Below the pieces are notes generated by a model, which had not been told where the DNA came from, did not search any database, and worked only from the letters and a program-made list of their open reading frames with translations. A stretch of DNA of 64,000 nt from Terrabacter terrigena (GTDB taxonomy: Bacteria; Actinomycetota; Actinomycetes; Actinomycetales; Dermatophilaceae), in NCBI RefSeq assembly GCF_042676085.1, contig NZ_JBHTKH010000011.1:1-64000 (forward strand). The letters run 5' to 3'. Both the position numbers and the translations under genes were made by a program. Shown piece after piece: positions 24,964 through 33,911 of the stretch (positions are counted from its first letter, which is position 1; the number at the start of each line of letters is the position of its first letter).

Positions 24964-25689
24964 TCAGGGAAGCAGGTCGTCGAGGTAGGTGGGCAGCATC
25001 TCCCACCACGTCGGCCAGTCGTGCTTGTAGGCCGGACCCCAGTCGTCGACGCGGTTCGGGATGCCCTTGGCCCCCAGCACCTCCGCGACGGCCCAGGCCT
25101 CGCCGGGGTCCTCCCACTGGCCGCTGCCCGAGGCGAGCACGATCATCCGCCGGCGCAGGGCGTCGAGGTCGGGGCCCTGGAGGTCGGGCAGGAAGTGGAG
25201 CGGCGAGCTGAAGTAGAGGTCGTCGGTGAAGGGGCCGCCGATGAACTTCTCGATGGCGAACGTGCCGCTCATGCACACGGCGGAGTCGACGAGGTGCGGG
25301 TAGCGGCAGGTGATCGCCAGCGCGTTGAAGGCACCGATGGAGGCGCCGGCCACCACGACGGGCAGGCGGCCGCCGACGTCGGAGTGGATCGCCGGGATGA
25401 CCTCGGAGGCGACCGCGTCGTGGAAGGCGTTGAAGAGGGCCATCCGGTACTCCGTCGACCCGATGCGCTCGGCCATGGCCTTGCCGGCGACGCTGTCGCA
25501 CGAGTAGATCTTCGCGCGGCCGGCGGCGATGAGCGGCTCGAGGTGGGCGATCATCTTGTGCCGCTCGACCTCCTCGGCATCACCACCGGCCGTCGGGAAG
25601 AGCAGCACCGGCACGCCGTAGGTCCCCCACCGGGCCACGGTGATGTCCTGGCCCAGGCGGTCGGAGTGCCACCGGTCGGTCACCTTCAT
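24964..25689 (-). CDS. alpha/beta-hydrolase esterase (esterase D/PHB depolymerase-like)
   Basis: 241 residues, esterase family PF00756-like. The nucleophile serine is in VVAGASIGAFNAL (G-A-S-I-G), and an acid/His pair is likely in LASGSGQWEDPGEAW and YKHDWPTWWEMLP. The N-terminus (WHSDRLGQDITVARWGTYGVPVLLFPTAGG) is the usual strand entry and oxyanion region. No signal peptide, so cytosolic. ATG at 25689 with GAAGGGCAGG upstream. Last intact gene of a four-gene set after the ATP-grasp, S51-like and larger esterase genes; gap of 29 bases to the latter. Substrate unknown. Confidence 0.8.
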   Translation of the reverse strand: MKVTDRWHSDRLGQDITVARWGTYGVPVLLFPTAGGDAEEVERHKMIAHLEPLIAAGRAKIYSCDSVAGKAMAERIGSTEYRMALFNAFHDAVASEVIPAIHSDVGGRLPVVVAGASIGAFNALAITCRYPHLVDSAVCMSGTFAIEKFIGGPFTDDLYFSSPLHFLPDLQGPDLDALRRRMIVLASGSGQWEDPGEAWAVAEVLGAKGIPNRVDDWGPAYKHDWPTWWEMLPTYLDDLLP

Positions 25690-25718
25690 GGGTTGCCTGC
25701 CCTTCTTGGTTGCGCCCG

Positions 25719-26879
25719 TCACTCGTAGACGAACTTCTGGGGTCCGGGGAAGATCCAGGAGAGGCCGTCGCCGAGGCGGTCACGCCAGTTCTCCCAGTTG
25801 TGGCCGTCGCGCGCCTCGGTGTAGCGCACCTTCATCCCCGTGTGGCGGAACACCGGCACCATCGACCGGTTCGGGGTGATGAGCGGCTCGTAGACACCGC
25901 ACGTCATGAAGATGCGGTCGACGACTGCGGAGGGCTTCTCACGGAAGCGGTTGACGAACTTCACGACCGGGTCGAAGGCGGGGCCGCCGCCGTGGTCGAA
26001 CCCGATGTCGGTGAAGACGAGCGACGCCGACTGGAGCATGAGGGAGCCGAAGAAGCCCGGGTAGCGCACGGCGGTCGACAACGCGGCGATGCCGCCGAAG
26101 GAGCTGCCCATGAGGCAGCGGCCCTCGGGGGTGTCGACGAGCGGCAGCCGCTCGGTCAGCAGCGGCACGAGCTCGCGGGCGATGAAGCGGGCGTGCGGCG
26201 CGTGGTTGGGGTACTCCTTGAGCCGGTCGCGCGGCGGAACGAAGACCGCCACGAGCGGGTCGACGTCGAGCCGGTGGATGAGGTTGTCGAGCACAGTCTT
26301 CATCGCCGCGAACTCGAGGAAGTCGGTGCCGTCGTGCACGACGAGGAGCGGGTAGCGCTGGGCCCGGTTGAAGCGCGCCGGCAGGTAGATCTGCACGGGC
26401 TGGTCACGGCGCAGGGCCTTGCTGCGGATCTGCTCCTCCACGAGAGTGCCCTGCCGCGCCTCGGGGTCGAACGCCACCCAGTCGGGCACGCGGTAGCCGA
26501 TGGCCGCGCACACCGACGACGAGCCCATCGGGCTGTGCGCGAGGCGCGGGTTGAGCGGGTCGTTGAACCGCTCGTAGTGCTCGCCCTTGCGAATCTCCAC
26601 CTGGTACTCGACGCGCGAGCCCTCGGGAAGCACCGTCGTGACGGACCAGAGGTCGGAGTCGCCGATCCGCTTGAGCGGCAAGGGATCGGGCAGCCCGACG
26701 ACGCGGTGGCGCACCCACACCTCGTCGACGTCGCCGCGGTAGAGGAACGTGGCGCGCTCGCCCTCGATGATGGGGCAGCCGAAACGCTCGATGAACCGGT
26801 CGATCGTCGGACCGTCGAGCGGCAGCCGCTCGCGGAGGCGGTTGACGGCGAGCCGTGCCGTGGGGGCCTGGATGCTCAC
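25719..26879 (-). CDS. enterochelin-esterase-like hydrolase
   Basis: 386 residues. An N-terminal strand-rich early-set domain (about 20-150: ATFLYRGDVDEVWVRHRVVGL...) is followed by an esterase domain with RYPLLVVHDGTDF, nucleophile GSSFGGIAALS and a C-terminal His in EARDGHNWENWRDRL. The layout matches Fes/IroD-type esterases, which cut ester bonds in siderophores, but no siderophore genes are nearby. The GTG at 26879 overlaps the TGA of the S51-like gene (GTGA), so the two proteins are coupled and probably act in one pathway. Confidence 0.85.
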   Translation of the reverse strand: MSIQAPTARLAVNRLRERLPLDGPTIDRFIERFGCPIIEGERATFLYRGDVDEVWVRHRVVGLPDPLPLKRIGDSDLWSVTTVLPEGSRVEYQVEIRKGEHYERFNDPLNPRLAHSPMGSSSVCAAIGYRVPDWVAFDPEARQGTLVEEQIRSKALRRDQPVQIYLPARFNRAQRYPLLVVHDGTDFLEFAAMKTVLDNLIHRLDVDPLVAVFVPPRDRLKEYPNHAPHARFIARELVPLLTERLPLVDTPEGRCLMGSSFGGIAALSTAVRYPGFFGSLMLQSASLVFTDIGFDHGGGPAFDPVVKFVNRFREKPSAVVDRIFMTCGVYEPLITPNRSMVPVFRHTGMKVRYTEARDGHNWENWRDRLGDGLSWIFPGPQKFVYE

Positions 26880-27817
26880 GCGGCCCCCTCGGCGACGAGA
26901 GTGCCAGCAGTGGTGAGCACGCGCGTCCCCTCCGGGAGCGTCGCGCGACCCTCTGCGTCGGTGCTCCCGGGCCCGAGCCGGACCACCGTGCCCGCGTCGA
27001 GCGGCACCAGGCGGTGCGACGGGAAGCGCGCCGCGAAGACCGCCATCCGGTCGCGGTCGTCGAGGTCGAGGCGGCGGCGCGCGTGGGGCAGCGGCACGAC
27101 GCCACGCACCCGGCCCAGCCCCCGGTCGTGCACCTCGGGGGCGGTGATGCCGTGGGGTGCGAAGTCGTGGAAGAGGACGACGGGGTCGCAGACGGCCATC
27201 GCCCCTGCCGACCAGGCGATGACGGGCGTCGCCGCCGGGATCGACACGGCGAAGAGCCGCAACGTCTCCATGAGGAGGCCGACGTGCCCGCCGGCCACGA
27301 CCACCGCGGCCGAGGAGGCGAGCAGCTCGGCGATCTCGGCGCGATGGGTGGCGAGCGCCGCGCTGCCCGTGAACGCCTCGGTGGCGGCCGTCTGCTCGAC
27401 GAGCCGGGCCACCTCCCACGCGTACCAGTCGTCGACGTCCCGCAGGGCCTGCAGCGCGGACCGCTCGGCACCCTCGCCGATGCCGTGCCGCGACGTGCGG
27501 TGACGGACCGCGAAGACGGTGTCCCAGGCCGACTGGAGGCGCAGGCCGTAGAAGGAGCGCAGCTCGTCGTGCCGCGACCGGTGGTCGAGCACGACGGCGC
27601 GCAGGTCCGGCTCGGCCCGGAGCAGCTCGAACGCCCTTTGGTAGAGCCGCAGGTTGACGCCCCGGCCGTCGAGGTGGCCGGCGAGCTCGGCGTCGTCGGA
27701 CTCGCGCTCCTCCCAGCCCGAGTTGACCATGGCCACGGGCCCGGACACCCCGAGGGAGCGCACGGTGGCGCCCACGGTCGTCGTGAACCGCTGGGGCCCG
27801 AGCAGGATCGTCGTCAT
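26876..27817 (-). CDS. peptidase S51 / type 1 glutamine-amidotransferase-like protein
   Basis: 313 residues. The central motif PVIAWSAGAMAVCDPVVLFHDF has the nucleophile elbow of the S51 family (cyanophycinase, dipeptidase E), with Ser where class I amidotransferases have Cys. Upstream, AAVVVAGGHVGLLMETLR matches the conserved glycine-rich strand-turn of that fold. A His in VVPLPHARRRLDLDD may complete the triad. It could be a peptidase or an amide-forming or amide-cutting enzyme. It starts 13 bases after the ATP-grasp gene and ends inside the start of the next esterase. Not a standard cyanophycinase: I see no wider match. Confidence 0.75.
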   Translation of the reverse strand: MTTILLGPQRFTTTVGATVRSLGVSGPVAMVNSGWEERESDDAELAGHLDGRGVNLRLYQRAFELLRAEPDLRAVVLDHRSRHDELRSFYGLRLQSAWDTVFAVRHRTSRHGIGEGAERSALQALRDVDDWYAWEVARLVEQTAATEAFTGSAALATHRAEIAELLASSAAVVVAGGHVGLLMETLRLFAVSIPAATPVIAWSAGAMAVCDPVVLFHDFAPHGITAPEVHDRGLGRVRGVVPLPHARRRLDLDDRDRMAVFAARFPSHRLVPLDAGTVVRLGPGSTDAEGRATLPEGTRVLTTAGTLVAEGAA

Positions 27818-27830
27818 CGAGCGCGCGCGC

Positions 27831-29060
27831 TCAGCCGGCGTACACGCGGATGGTGCGACCGACGTCGTCGAGCATCGCCTTGACGGTGTCGAAGTCGGGA
27901 TGGCGCAGCCGCACCCACGCGTTGGCCATGTAGCCCGCCTCGACGGCCTGGGTGCCGTGCCCCACCGGCGGGAAGTGGCCGTCGATGACCCACTCGCCGT
28001 AGCGCGCCTGGATCTCGTCGATGCCGCTGTAGCCCGTGATCGACCCGTCGCGGTCGGGGCGCAGCGCGACGATGCCGGCGGCATACGTGCGCTTCATCGG
28101 CTGCTCGGGGGCCCGGTGGGTGACGACGTGCGCCCACTCGCGGTAGACGTCGACGTCGTTCGCGGCCGAGTAGACGTCCCACGCACCGACACCCGGGGGG
28201 CGGCAGCCGATCTCACTGAACTTCAGGCCCTTCGGGCCGTAGAACCACTCCATGTGCGTGGCAGACGTCTCGATGCCCAGCGCCTGGATGACGCGGCGGC
28301 CGAGCTCGCGCACCTCGCCGTAGAAGGAATTGCCCGGCTCGTCGATGCGGTTGGTCGTGATGAACTGCGGCGAGATCCAGCGGTGGCGCATCGCCTCGAG
28401 CACGTTGGGGTAGTAGTGCGTCGCCCAGTCGTGCACGACCTGACCGTCGAGCGTGATCGTGTCGTAGAAGCCCTCGTGGCCCTCTACGAACTCCTCGATG
28501 GCGATCGACGTCGCGCCCTCGCGGCCGTAGCCCTGCAGGGCCTGCTCGAGCTCGTGGTCGCTGTCGACGCGCACCGTGCCCTGGGCGCCGGCACCCGCGC
28601 GCGGCTTGAGGATCAGCGGGTACCCCTCGCGCTCGGCGAAGGCCCGCGCCTCGTCCGCGGAGTCGACCGCCGCGCTCGCCGCGGTCGGCACGCCCGCCTG
28701 GCGCAGCGCCTCCTTCATCGACGGCTTGTCGCGGCACAGCCACGTGGTGCGCACGCTCGTGCCGGGGATGCCGCACGCCTCGCGCACGTGCGCTGCCGGC
28801 ATCGTGTGGGCCTCGACGGTCGCCTCGAGCGCGTCGATCCAGACCTTGTCCTGGAAGTAGCGCACGGCCTCGACCATCTGGTCGACGTCGGTGACCGAAC
28901 CGACGCGGTAGTAGCCGCGCAGGGCTCCGAGGACGTCGTCGCCGAGGTGCGCCTCCTCGGACTCGCCGATGCCGTAGACGTTGGCGCCCACCGAGGCGAG
29001 CGCGTGCACGAAGCGGCGCTGGTTGGCCGGGAACGACGGCTCCACGAAGATGATGTTCAC
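27831..29060 (-). CDS. ATP-grasp ligase
   Basis: 409 residues. An N-terminal Rossmann-like domain (NIIFVEPSFPANQRRFVHALASVGANVYGIG) precedes an ATP-grasp domain: DKPSMKEALRQAGVPTA, the nucleotide lysine in PLILKPRAGAGAQGT, IEEFVEGHEGF, and the magnesium-binding end HMEWFYGPKGLKFSEIGCRPPG. The family joins a carboxylate to an amine or thiol through an acyl phosphate; it is closest to the carbamoyl-phosphate/L-amino-acid ligase group. The GTG lies 7 bases after TAGCGT (29073-29068) with no Shine-Dalgarno, so it is probably leaderless. It heads a four-gene run. The 257 bases upstream hold no gene that I can support. Confidence 0.85.
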   Translation of the reverse strand: MNIIFVEPSFPANQRRFVHALASVGANVYGIGESEEAHLGDDVLGALRGYYRVGSVTDVDQMVEAVRYFQDKVWIDALEATVEAHTMPAAHVREACGIPGTSVRTTWLCRDKPSMKEALRQAGVPTAASAAVDSADEARAFAEREGYPLILKPRAGAGAQGTVRVDSDHELEQALQGYGREGATSIAIEEFVEGHEGFYDTITLDGQVVHDWATHYYPNVLEAMRHRWISPQFITTNRIDEPGNSFYGEVRELGRRVIQALGIETSATHMEWFYGPKGLKFSEIGCRPPGVGAWDVYSAANDVDVYREWAHVVTHRAPEQPMKRTYAAGIVALRPDRDGSITGYSGIDEIQARYGEWVIDGHFPPVGHGTQAVEAGYMANAWVRLRHPDFDTVKAMLDDVGRTIRVYAG

Positions 29061-29317
29061 GTCGCCGACGCTATCGGTAGCCCTGTGAGGACGCCACGGA
29101 TCGCGCGTGCGCGGGTGTGGCGCGTTCCGCACGGTTCGGGCCGTTCGTGGGCCGGGCAGGCACCGGGCCACCCTCGAGGAGTCCCGCTGGACCATGCCAC
29201 TCGTCGCGCTGGGCATCTCCGAGGGGGCCGCCGCGCCGGCTCAGGGCTTCGGCGCCGGGCGCCTCGACCCCGCGGCCCGCACGGCCTCGGCGCCGCGCGG
29301 CCTGACGGCATACCGGC

Positions 29318-29683
29318 TCAGCCCTGGGGGAGGTCCTCGAACTCGTAGACGCGGCGCACCTCGACGGAGACCTCGTCGAAGAGCGAGGCGAACTTCGACG
29401 CCAGCTGCACCGCCTCCTCCTTGCTCGCCACGTTGACGAGCGCGAAGCCGCCGATGACCTCACGGGCCTCGCTGAACGGGCCGTCGGTGACGGAGACACC
29501 GGCGCCCTCGGTCTTGCGCACGAGGGCGCCGTCCTTGGTCTGCGTCACACCCTCGGCGGCGAGCAGCACGCCGGACTCGGCGTACTCGCTCATGAGCGCG
29601 CCCATCGCGTCCTGGAACTCCTGGCTGGGGTTCCAGGCCTCGGGGCGGGCCTCGTCGATCTTGTGGATCATCAGGTAGCGCAT
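29318..29683 (-). CDS. YciI / DGPF-domain protein
   Basis: 121 residues. MRYLMIHKIDE, SGVLLAAEGV, VSVTDGPFSEAREVIGGFALVNV (the full DGPF loop) and AVQLASKFASLF define the YciI-like family. Function of the family is unsettled; many members lie next to ECF sigma factor genes, but here the neighbour is a two-component response regulator. AAGGAG lies 5 bases before the ATG. Paralogue of the gene at 13585. Confidence 0.88.
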   Translation of the reverse strand: MRYLMIHKIDEARPEAWNPSQEFQDAMGALMSEYAESGVLLAAEGVTQTKDGALVRKTEGAGVSVTDGPFSEAREVIGGFALVNVASKEEAVQLASKFASLFDEVSVEVRRVYEFEDLPQG

Positions 29684-29798
29684 GGGAGCTCCTTCGTATG
29701 CCGGCCGGGTCGGTCCCAGCCTCCACCACGACGTCGATCGGCAGGGACCCCGGTCGACACTTCGATTTCCGAAAGGCAGCCGGTCTCGTCGGGCGGCG

Positions 29799-30413
29799 TC
29801 AGAGCCAGCCGCGTTCCTGGGCCACCCGGGCGGCCTCGGCCCGGGTCGAGGTCCCGGTCTTGCCGATCGCCGAGCTGAGGTGGTTTCGGACCGTGCCCGA
29901 CGACAGGTGCACCACCTCGGCGATGGCGGCCACGGTGCCGCCGCGCAGCGCCACGCGCAGCACCTCGCGCTCGCGCTCGGTGAGCGGGTTGGCGCCGTCG
30001 ACGAGCGACTCGGTGGCGAGCGACGGGTCGACGACCCGCAGCCCGGCGTGGACCCGGCGCACGGCCTCGGCCAGCTGCCGCGCGGGGGTGTCCTTGACGA
30101 CGAAGCCGGACGCGCCCGCCTCGAGGGCGCGGCGCAGGTAGCCGGGCCGGCCGAAGGTCGTGACGACGAGGGTGCGCACCCCGGGCAGGGCTTCGCGCAC
30201 GGAGGCAGCCGCACCGATGCCGTCGACGCCGGGCATCTCGATGTCGAGCAGGCACACCTGCGCGCCGGATCGCCGCGCGGCGTCGACGACCTCGTCACCG
30301 CGGCCGACCTCGGCGACGACCTCGAGGTCCGGCTCGAGCGCCAGCAGCGCCGCGAGGGCGCCGCGCACGAGCGCCTGGTCGTCGGCGAGCAGCACCTTGA
30401 TCGGCTCGCTCAC
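29799..30413 (-). CDS. NarL/DesR-type response regulator
   Basis: 204 residues. The receiver domain (about 5-118) has the acidic pair in VLLADDQALVRG, the phosphate acceptor Asp in CLLDIEMPGVDG, Thr in LVVTTFGRPGY and Lys in VVKDTPARQL. The C-terminal LuxR-type HTH is NPLTEREREVLRVALRGG...SSGTVRNHLSSAIGKTGTSTRAEAARVA. It is phosphorylated by the kinase encoded just upstream (ATGA overlap at 30410-30413) and is expected to control the ABC exporter of the same operon. Confidence 0.93.
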   Translation of the reverse strand: MSEPIKVLLADDQALVRGALAALLALEPDLEVVAEVGRGDEVVDAARRSGAQVCLLDIEMPGVDGIGAAASVREALPGVRTLVVTTFGRPGYLRRALEAGASGFVVKDTPARQLAEAVRRVHAGLRVVDPSLATESLVDGANPLTEREREVLRVALRGGTVAAIAEVVHLSSGTVRNHLSSAIGKTGTSTRAEAARVAQERGWL

Positions 30414-31534
30414 ATCCGCACCTCCAGCACGGTTCCGTGGCCTTCGCGGCCGGTCTCGAGCGAGAGGTGGCCCCCCGCGGCCTCGACCCTCTCACGCAGC
30501 CCGCGTAGGCCGTTGCCCTCGGGTCGGCCGCCGAGCCCTCGCCCGTCGTCGCGCACCGTCAGGCGGTCGCTGTCGAGCTCGACCCAGCAGGCGTCGGCGT
30601 CGCTGTGCCGTACGACGTTGGTCGTCGCCTCGCGCAGCACCCACGCCAGCACGGTGCGGTGCCGGGGGTCGACGGCGGCGGGGTCGTCGGGCACGTGGGC
30701 CTCGATGCCCGCACCGGCGAGCGCCGTTCTCGCGGAGACGAGCTCGTTGCCGAGCCGTGCCTGGCGCAGACCGCCGACCGTCTCCCGGATCTCGGCGAGA
30801 GCCTGGCGGCTCAGGGCCTGGATCTCGGCGAGCTCGGCCTTCGCACGCTCCGGGTCGAGGTCGACGAGCCGCTCGGCCAGCTCGGCCTTGACCGTGACGA
30901 CGGTGAGTGAGTGGCCGAGCACGTCGTGGACGTCGCGGGCGACGCGCTCTCGCTCGGCGACCAGGGCCAGCTCGCGCGACATCGCCTCGTACTGCGCGCC
31001 CCGGTCTGTCATGAGACGGATGACGGCCGTCATGGCACCGACGGCGAAGACGATGATCGCCACGACCCAGGTGCCCTCCTCGGGGTCGACGAAGACGGCG
31101 GTGAGGGCGGCGACGACGACGCACACCACGCCGACCACCATCGACCAGACGACGGGCAGGGCGAACATCCCGAACGACACGACGAAGGGCAGGAAGCCGA
31201 GGCTGCCCGGCCCGATGAGGGTGGCCGTGCCCACCGTGCAGGCGACCAGGACTGCCAGGTAGGCGACGCCCCGACCGGTCCACGGCCGGCACGCGCGTTC
31301 GAGACGTTGCACGTGCTGGGCCCCGAGCGCGTACACGAGCCCGAAGACGACGATGAGTGCCACCCCGAGCAGCGCCTGCCAGGCGGGGCGCGGCTCGCTG
31401 ACGACGGCCAGCAGCGGGAAGACGAGGAAGACGAGCCAGACCGTCTGGATGACCCACGACCACCGCTCCCACGGGTTGACCGTGGGGTCCGTGGTCGCGG
31501 CCCGCCCGGCAGCCGTCACGTCGGGGGCGGTCAC
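30410..31534 (-). CDS. DesK-type sensor histidine kinase
   Basis: 374 residues. Five to six membrane helices span residues 25-160. A HisKA_3 dimerisation domain follows with the phosphorylated His in RVARDVHDVLGHSLTVV, and an HATPase at the end has LREATTNVVRHSDA (N box), VRDDGRGLGG (G1) and GNGLRGLRERVEAAGG (G2). No extracellular sensor domain is seen; the membrane part probably senses the bilayer or a lipophilic drug. The GTG at 31534 overlaps the permease stop (GTGA), and its own stop overlaps the regulator start. Confidence 0.92.
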   Translation of the reverse strand: MTAPDVTAAGRAATTDPTVNPWERWSWVIQTVWLVFLVFPLLAVVSEPRPAWQALLGVALIVVFGLVYALGAQHVQRLERACRPWTGRGVAYLAVLVACTVGTATLIGPGSLGFLPFVVSFGMFALPVVWSMVVGVVCVVVAALTAVFVDPEEGTWVVAIIVFAVGAMTAVIRLMTDRGAQYEAMSRELALVAERERVARDVHDVLGHSLTVVTVKAELAERLVDLDPERAKAELAEIQALSRQALAEIRETVGGLRQARLGNELVSARTALAGAGIEAHVPDDPAAVDPRHRTVLAWVLREATTNVVRHSDADACWVELDSDRLTVRDDGRGLGGRPEGNGLRGLRERVEAAGGHLSLETGREGHGTVLEVRM

Positions 31535-32273
31535 TGGCGCTCCCGGCCGCGTCGCACGAGCACCGTCGCGAGCACGCCGAAGGCCATCGCCCAGACGACC
31601 ACGTTCGTGACCGGCAGCCACAGCGGGTCACGCGACCCGTCGGGCAGGAAGCCCTCGGTGAGCGGGTAGCGGGCCAGGGCGGCATACCCGTAGAGGGGGG
31701 TGAGCTTGGCGAACGAGAGCAGGGCTCCCGAGAGGGGGATGAAGAGGTTGCCGAGGAAGGCGAAGATGACGAGGGTGCCCGCGGCCGCGCCGACCGCCGC
31801 CTCGGAGCGGAACGCCGTGCCGATGAGCAGGCCGTAGAGCGCGAAGACCGACGAGCCAGCGAGGACGAGCGCGGCGCTGAGAGCCCACGCACCGGCCGAC
31901 CCCTCGGCGCCGGTGACCGCGCCGAGCGCGTACGTGAGCAGGATCGGCACAGCGGCGACCGTCATCGCGACGAGCGCCTTCATGGCGATGTACGAGCTGT
32001 CGGCGAGGGGGGTCAGGCCCAGCTGGCGCCCCCACCCCTGCACCCGCTCGACCGCGGCGTTGCCGCCGATGCTCGTCGTGGCCGTCACGGCGCCGTAGGC
32101 CGCCATGCTGATCATCACGTACATGGCGACGTTGCCGTTGCCGATGTCAGCGGTCCTGGCGTCCACGGTCGAGCCGAAGATCAGGTAGAAGAACGCCGGC
32201 AGCACGGCGGTGAAGAACATGCCTGCCCAGTCGCGCGTGATCCGGCGCATCTCGAGCAGCGTGAAGGTCGCGT

Positions 32274-32277
<4 letters not shown>
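31531..32277 (-). CDS. ABC-2 type transporter permease
   Basis: 248 residues with six predicted membrane helices and the ABC-2 pattern: a short N-terminal helix (MNATFTLLEMRRITRDWAGMFFTAVLPAFFYLIF), then MYVMISMAAYGAV, and a C-terminal block FAFLGNLFIPLSGALLSFAKLTPLYGYAALARYPL. It pairs with the ATPase encoded upstream to export a drug or lipid. The ATG overlaps the ATPase stop (ATGA), and its own stop overlaps the kinase start: all four genes of the operon are coupled. Confidence 0.9.
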
Positions 32278-33263
<986 letters not shown>

Positions 33264-33385
33264 GGTGTCACTCTCCCAAGGGGCGGCACCTGCCGGCAGG
33301 GGCAACGGTCACGACCTGCCCGTGACAGGTGTCATGCCGGCACCTCGCCGGTCCGCGATCGACGGGGGTGGGCCAGACTGTCGGC

Positions 33386-33826
33386 ATGGCGCGGTTCACC
33401 GTCGAGTTCGAGACCGAGCTGCCCGCGGCCGAGGCGTGGCGGCGGCTGCTCGACCTCCGTGCCCACACGGCGGTCATCCCGCTGACGACCCTCTCGGGTG
33501 CCGTCCTCACCGCCGACGGGCTCGTGCCCGGCTCACGCTTCGTGGCCCGCACCGGCGTCGGACCGGTCGGCTTCGACGACCGCATGGTCGTCGACCAGAT
33601 CATCCCGCCGCACTCCGGTGGCGCCGGCTCCGCGCGGATCCGCAAGGAGGGCAACGTGGTTCGCGGCGAGATCGATCTGACGGTCGCACCCGCGGGGCAG
33701 GGCTCGCGGGTCCACTGGGAGCAGGTGATCCGGGTGCGTCCGGTGCCTGCGGTGCTCGACCCGGTCGTCGCGCGTGTCGCGCGGCTCGCGTACGCCACGA
33801 CCATCCGCCGCCTGCTGCGCGGCTGA
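33386..33826 (+). CDS. SRPBCC family protein (polyketide cyclase-like)
   Basis: 146 residues forming one START-like domain: ARFTVEFETELPAAEAWRRLLDLRAHTAVIPLT, VPGSRFVARTGVGPVGFDDRMVVDQI, and a C-terminal helix (VVARVARLAYATTIRRLL). Ligand unknown. The ATG at 33386 lies 6 bases after CAGACT, a weak -10, with no Shine-Dalgarno; a longer frame begins at 33329. Divergent from the exporter operon and upstream of the SigK-linked genes. Confidence 0.78.
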   Translation: MARFTVEFETELPAAEAWRRLLDLRAHTAVIPLTTLSGAVLTADGLVPGSRFVARTGVGPVGFDDRMVVDQIIPPHSGGAGSARIRKEGNVVRGEIDLTVAPAGQGSRVHWEQVIRVRPVPAVLDPVVARVARLAYATTIRRLLRG

Positions 33827-33875
33827 GCGGCTGAGCGCGGTGCGGGCACCTCGCCCCTCGCGAGGTCGCCCCTGA

Positions 33876-33904
33876 CCATCCGATCGGGCGGCCCGCGCCG
33901 AACC
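33876..33904 (+). promoter_or_regulatory. SigK-type promoter of the molybdopterin oxidoreductase gene
   Basis: CCATCC (33876-33881) and CCGAACC (33898-33904) are 16 bases apart, closely matching the pair upstream of the fasciclin gene. The -10 ends 7 bases before the ATG at 33912, so the mRNA should be leaderless. This resembles the mycobacterial SigK consensus as I recall it (CCATCC and CCGAAT). Confidence 0.65.
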
Positions 33905-33911
33905 ACCGGGC

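Noticed and set aside
24669..25211. Plus-strand frame opposite the esterase and remnant
   Set aside because: Arg-rich with poor third-position bias; a shadow of the minus-strand coding region.
25719..26879. Enterochelin-esterase-like gene as evidence of a siderophore locus
   Set aside because: No siderophore synthesis, receptor or iron-uptake genes lie in the neighbourhood.
29061..29317. Gap between the ATP-grasp and YciI genes searched for a small gene
   Set aside because: Frames there give no protein-like sequence and no ribosome site. Only short direct repeats (CTGAGCCGG twice) are seen.
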